In this document: one piece after another, positions 5,338 through 7,456 of the stretch
Layout: each line of letters begins with the position of its first letter
How positions within the stretch are numbered: the stretch's first letter is position 1
DNA from: Bacteroidota bacterium
Lineage (GTDB): Bacteria > Bacteroidota > Bacteroidia > Chitinophagales > Saprospiraceae
Reading direction: 5' to 3'
DNA: 7,456 nt
Assembly: GCA_008501835.1 (NCBI GenBank)
Contig: QQUB01000900.1
Location: forward strand, 1 to 7,456
Position numbers and translations under genes: made by a program
The notes under the pieces: generated by a model
Databases searched by the model: none
What the model was told of the DNA's origin: nothing
Seen by the model: the letters and a program-made list of their open reading frames with translations, nothing else

Positions 5338-6732
5338 TTATTCGATAATGAAAATCATATCACCACCTCCCTGACCTGTATTGGTAGGCTTGGCAATATT
5401 TTTTACTTTTTCCTTCTTAGCCTGAGCTCTTGCTTCTCGCTCCTTTTTCTCCTTTTCCTGTTGCCGCAATATCTCCTCCTTTACTTCAGGATTCAATGGA
5501 ACAAACCTCAAGTCTCCGGTATTCTCAGGAATGCTCAAAAATATTTCATCACCGGAAGCTAATCCATGTTCTATTATGATTTGATTGTCGTTACTCAAGC
5601 CGGTAACTACTTCTTTTTTGACCGTTTGTGATTTTTCCTTGGCGTAAACATAGGATACCGTATCTGTCTGGATACACTCTAGCGGAACATACACAACGTT
5701 ATGAAAAGTATCTGTTATGACCTCATTACTTGTCGTCATTGCGGGACGTAAAATAGAATCTGATTCGTTGATCTGAATCACTACTTCAAAAACCTTTGAA
5801 TCATATCCCCTCAATTGCTCTCCGATATTAGCCACTGTAAGCACTACCCCGGAATAACTGTTCTCAGGAAATGCATCTACCTTGATATTCACTTCTTGTC
5901 CCTGTTTTACCTTACTGATATCCACCTCATTCACATAAGTTTTGGAGATCATATCCGTTAAGTCTGGTAATTCGGCAACGACCGGATCCCAAGCCGAAAT
6001 CCTGGAACCTGGTTCTTTCTTTCCGCTCCACGTCCTGGCATAAATTACCATTCCTGAGGTAGGGGCTGATATGGAGAACTGGTTGGAAAGTTCAACGAAT
6101 TTTGTGAGCTTCTGCTGATTCTGTTTTAAAAGGGCATTTATTTCCCTGATCTTTGCATCAGATTGTTGCTGTTTCAATTCATATTTTTTCTCCAGCTGAT
6201 CGAAATCCCGTTCGATTTTTTGAAGGTCCAGTTCCGTTTGTCTGACTACAGATTGTGCCTCATATTTGTTTAGTTCAACCAGCAGCTCCTTTTCCTTTTT
6301 GCTGAAATTGAGATTGACCAATTGATCCCTTAAAGCTCTGAGCTCAATGGCGGTATCAATTTTTGCCTGCTCCAGCTGGGTTTCGATCTTTTCGATTTCG
6401 GTTTGAACCGAACTCATCTTATTAGAAACTTCAGTTCTGTCTAAGGATCCGACATATTGACCTTCCTGCACAATGGTGCCTTCAGGGACAAGGTCGGAAA
6501 TAGTTGTTTCGTAAATACCTGCGGGACGCATCCCTTGAGGAGCACGGATCTTTACCGAATTTTTAGCCTTGAGTTCTCCGGTTCCTGTGACGGAAATATA
6601 AAACTCACCTTGCTCTACTTTTGCAAGCACATCCGAAAGTTGTTCATCTTGTTCTCCACGAAAGAAAAGGTAAGCAGCAATTAGAATAACTGCAGCTCCT
6701 ATCAGGTATAGGTAGCGAGAGCGAATTTTCAT
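5338..6732 (-). CDS. Periplasmic adaptor (membrane-fusion/HlyD-MacA family) of a tripartite efflux system
   Basis: A 464-residue adaptor anchored in the inner membrane by one N-terminal helix (about 7-24, YLYLIGAAVILIAAYLFF) with the rest in the periplasm, linking the permease to the TolC duct. Order: first lipoyl half (about 42-100, ending EGQYVGSLD); a long coiled-coil hairpin (about 101-215, rich in Glu/Gln/Lys heptads such as IEKIETQLEQAKIDT and DLQKIERDFDQLEKKYEL); second lipoyl half (FSISAPTSGMVIYARTW, 219-235); and a beta-barrel/membrane-proximal part (about 262-405). Residues about 417-448 form an unusual highly charged Glu/Lys/Arg/Gln tail, followed by a glycine-rich stretch and the hydrophobic end MIFIIE. 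First gene of the operon, ATG at 6732; no Shine-Dalgarno, but an A/T-rich leader with TTAATTAATTAAG 10 bases upstream. Typical MacA-like adaptors are about 370-420 residues, so the tail accounts for the excess. Confidence 0.92.
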   Translation of the reverse strand: MKIRSRYLYLIGAAVILIAAYLFFRGEQDEQLSDVLAKVEQGEFYISVTGTGELKAKNSVKIRAPQGMRPAGIYETTISDLVPEGTIVQEGQYVGSLDRTEVSNKMSSVQTEIEKIETQLEQAKIDTAIELRALRDQLVNLNFSKKEKELLVELNKYEAQSVVRQTELDLQKIERDFDQLEKKYELKQQQSDAKIREINALLKQNQQKLTKFVELSNQFSISAPTSGMVIYARTWSGKKEPGSRISAWDPVVAELPDLTDMISKTYVNEVDISKVKQGQEVNIKVDAFPENSYSGVVLTVANIGEQLRGYDSKVFEVVIQINESDSILRPAMTTSNEVITDTFHNVVYVPLECIQTDTVSYVYAKEKSQTVKKEVVTGLSNDNQIIIEHGLASGDEIFLSIPENTGDLRFVPLNPEVKEEILRQQEKEKKEREARAQAKKEKVKNIAKPTNTGQGGGDMIFIIE

Positions 6733-6790
6733 AAATTTTGGATTAATTAATTAAGTATCGGGTTTCAAGTTTCTTGTTAGCAATCAGAGT

Positions 6791-6822
6791 CAAGTATAAA
6801 AATCAAAGAAAACAATTTTCAA
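6791..6822 (-). promoter_or_regulatory. Possible promoter of the efflux operon
   Basis: Read on the - strand, TATACTTG (6798-6791) matches TAnnTTTG at all but one fixed position, with TTG at 6822-6820 21 bases upstream, inside the usual 17-23 spacing. It would start transcription about 50-55 bases before the adaptor ATG. In such A/T-rich DNA this could arise by chance. Confidence 0.3.
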
Positions 6823-6912
6823 GCAAAAAATTCAATTTTTAACAAAAACAATTCGACCTTAGGCGGTTAGTTATTAAAGAAAAAAAAATATAAAAAACAA
6901 ATCCAAAAGCTC

Positions 6913-6942
6913 TTTGAAAATCAAAAAAAAGTTGCAACTTTG
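6913..6942 (+). promoter_or_regulatory. Probable dnaA promoter, Bacteroidota type
   Basis: TTTG at 6913-6916 and CAACTTTG at 6935-6942, with 18 bases between TTG and the -7 element. This fits the phylum's primary-sigma pattern (TTG / TAnnTTTG) except for C in place of T at the first -7 position. The predicted start is near 6949, giving a dnaA leader of about 170 bases. Confidence 0.5.
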
Positions 6943-6975
6943 TATTCCGACTCAAAAGAAAATGCTGGCAACAGC

Positions 6976-7104
6976 AAATGTAAAGCACATTTACTTATTC
7001 CAATTCTATTGAATTGCCCATATTCCCCCGATTGAGTCTAACTCACTGATACTATTACTTTTACAATTGTACTTTTTTTTAATTAATTAAGGCCTTTGGC
7101 CCTT
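6976..7104 (+). promoter_or_regulatory. Dyad-rich 5' leader of dnaA
   Basis: Several short inverted repeats lie in series in the predicted leader: AAATGT/ACATTT (6976-6981 and 6987-6992); CAATTC-TATT-GAATTG (7001-7016), a 6-bp stem with tetraloop; TGAGT-CTA-ACTCA (7033-7045); palindrome TACAATTGTA (7062-7071); TTAATTAATTAA (7079-7090); and GGCC-TTT-GGCC (7091-7101). Each is short, but their number is notable. They may be operators or leader structure; function unknown. Confidence 0.35.
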
Positions 7105-7120
7105 TAACTAAGTCTGCTGC

Positions 7121-7456
7121 ATGGTAATTGATCATACTTCAGTGTGGGATAGGTGTCTACAGAACATACGTAAGAACGTAAATGGACGAAGCTTTAAAAC
7201 ATGGTTCGAACCCATTAAACCAGTACGTCTCGAAGACAATTCCTTGACCATCCAGGTTCCTAACCGTTTTTTTTATGAATGGCTCGAAGAACACTATGTT
7301 TCTTTGTTGAGAACGTCTATTAGACAAGAGTTAGGTAATAAAGCCAAGCTGGAGTACCAGATCCTCACCAATAAGTCATCCGTATCCACTACAGCAGCAC
7401 CCTCCAACAATAATTCAGGGCAGGTGACGGACAGTACTTATACCCCGGGAATGGTG
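7121..7456 (+). CDS. dnaA: Chromosomal replication initiator DnaA, N-terminal part (cut by window edge)
   Basis: The first 112 codons of the initiator ATPase that opens the chromosomal origin. Domain I, the part that self-associates and recruits DnaB helicase and other factors, is complete at about 1-82: SVWDRCLQNIRKNVNGRSF, then KTWFEPIKPVRLEDNSL (the TWF.P motif at 27-31), and IQVPNRFFYEWLEEHYVSLL (45-64), a segment very characteristic of Bacteroidota DnaA. From about residue 83 the Ser/Thr/Asn-rich, low-complexity domain II linker begins. The AAA+ domain III and DNA-binding domain IV lie beyond the window. The ATG at 7121 is chosen because an in-frame TAA lies just upstream at 7109-7111 and domain I begins at the expected distance. 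Divergent from the efflux operon; a Bacteroidota-type promoter lies about 180 bases upstream. Confidence 0.97.
   Translation, partial: MVIDHTSVWDRCLQNIRKNVNGRSFKTWFEPIKPVRLEDNSLTIQVPNRFFYEWLEEHYVSLLRTSIRQELGNKAKLEYQILTNKSSVSTTAAPSNNNSGQVTDSTYTPGMV

Larger units (their letters stand above)
6733..7120. other. 388-bp A/T-rich divergent spacer between efflux operon and dnaA
   Basis: No gene of convincing size was found here. Contents: TTAATTAATTAAG at both ends (6743-6755 and 7079-7091); a possible - strand promoter (6791-6822); A-tract-rich DNA at about 6800-6910; a likely dnaA promoter (6913-6942); and a dyad-rich dnaA leader (6949-7120). No TTATCCACA-like DnaA box was found on either strand, so an origin is not supported here. 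A 16-codon ORF (6962-7012, MLATANVKHIYLFQFY) is open but has no evidence of translation. Confidence 0.7.

Noticed and set aside
4874..5562. Several + strand open frames opposite the permease and adaptor genes, some with hydrophobic stretches
   Set aside because: The hydrophobic runs are antisense images of charged Glu/Lys codons (TTC/CTT). No start context or family motif supports them.
6760..6780. TTTCAAGTTTCTTG as a repeat or operator
   Set aside because: Only a 4-bp dyad with a 3-base loop (CAAG/CTTG) and a short direct repeat; too little to separate from chance in A/T-rich DNA.
6962..7012. 16-codon ORF in the dnaA leader as a leader peptide
   Set aside because: It is short, has no ribosome-binding signal or codon pattern supporting translation, and shows no run of regulatory codons. 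It is mentioned only as content of the spacer.
6733..7120. Replication origin next to dnaA
   Set aside because: No cluster of TTATCCACA-like DnaA boxes was found on either strand. A/T-richness alone is not enough, and many Bacteroidota origins are not adjacent to dnaA.

Overview
The window looks like chromosomal DNA of a Bacteroidota bacterium (a Cytophagales/Flavobacteriales-like lineage). Four things point that way: moderate GC in genes with very A/T-rich spacers; start codons preceded by A-rich stretches and not by Shine-Dalgarno sequences; promoter elements resembling the phylum's TTTG / TAnnTTTG type; and protein sequences (IlvN, DnaA domain I, Lrp-type regulator) that read like Bacteroidota versions. 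The assignment comes from recognition alone; no search was run.

Layout, left to right. (1) Bases 1-439, + strand: the 3' part of an acetolactate synthase small subunit gene (ilvN/ilvH), closed by a strong 13-bp hairpin. (2) 502-1782, - strand: a PLP-dependent transsulfuration-family enzyme (cystathionine gamma-synthase / gamma-lyase / methionine gamma-lyase type). (3) 1928-2395, + strand: an Lrp/AsnC-family regulator, divergent from (2) across a 145-bp spacer that holds a perfect 18-bp palindrome and further dyads. This is the classic arrangement of a local amino-acid regulator next to its target gene. (4) 2478-6732, - strand: a three-gene efflux operon read as membrane-fusion adaptor, MacB-like permease, then TolC-like outer membrane protein. 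It would span inner membrane, periplasm and outer membrane, but no ATPase subunit is encoded in it. (5) 6733-7120: a 388-bp A/T-rich divergent spacer with a plausible dnaA promoter, several small dyads and two copies of a 13-bp palindromic motif. (6) 7121-7456, + strand: the start of dnaA, running off the right edge.

In terms of function, the left part deals with amino-acid metabolism (branched-chain biosynthesis; sulfur amino acids under probable Lrp-type control), the middle with export across both membranes, and the right edge with replication initiation. No mobile element, CRISPR array, phage gene, tRNA or rRNA was seen. Nothing here clearly amounts to an undescribed system. The most useful leads are the ATPase-less tripartite transporter, the regulator/enzyme pair with its palindrome, a degenerate CACAGAG repeat, and the dyad-rich dnaA leader.
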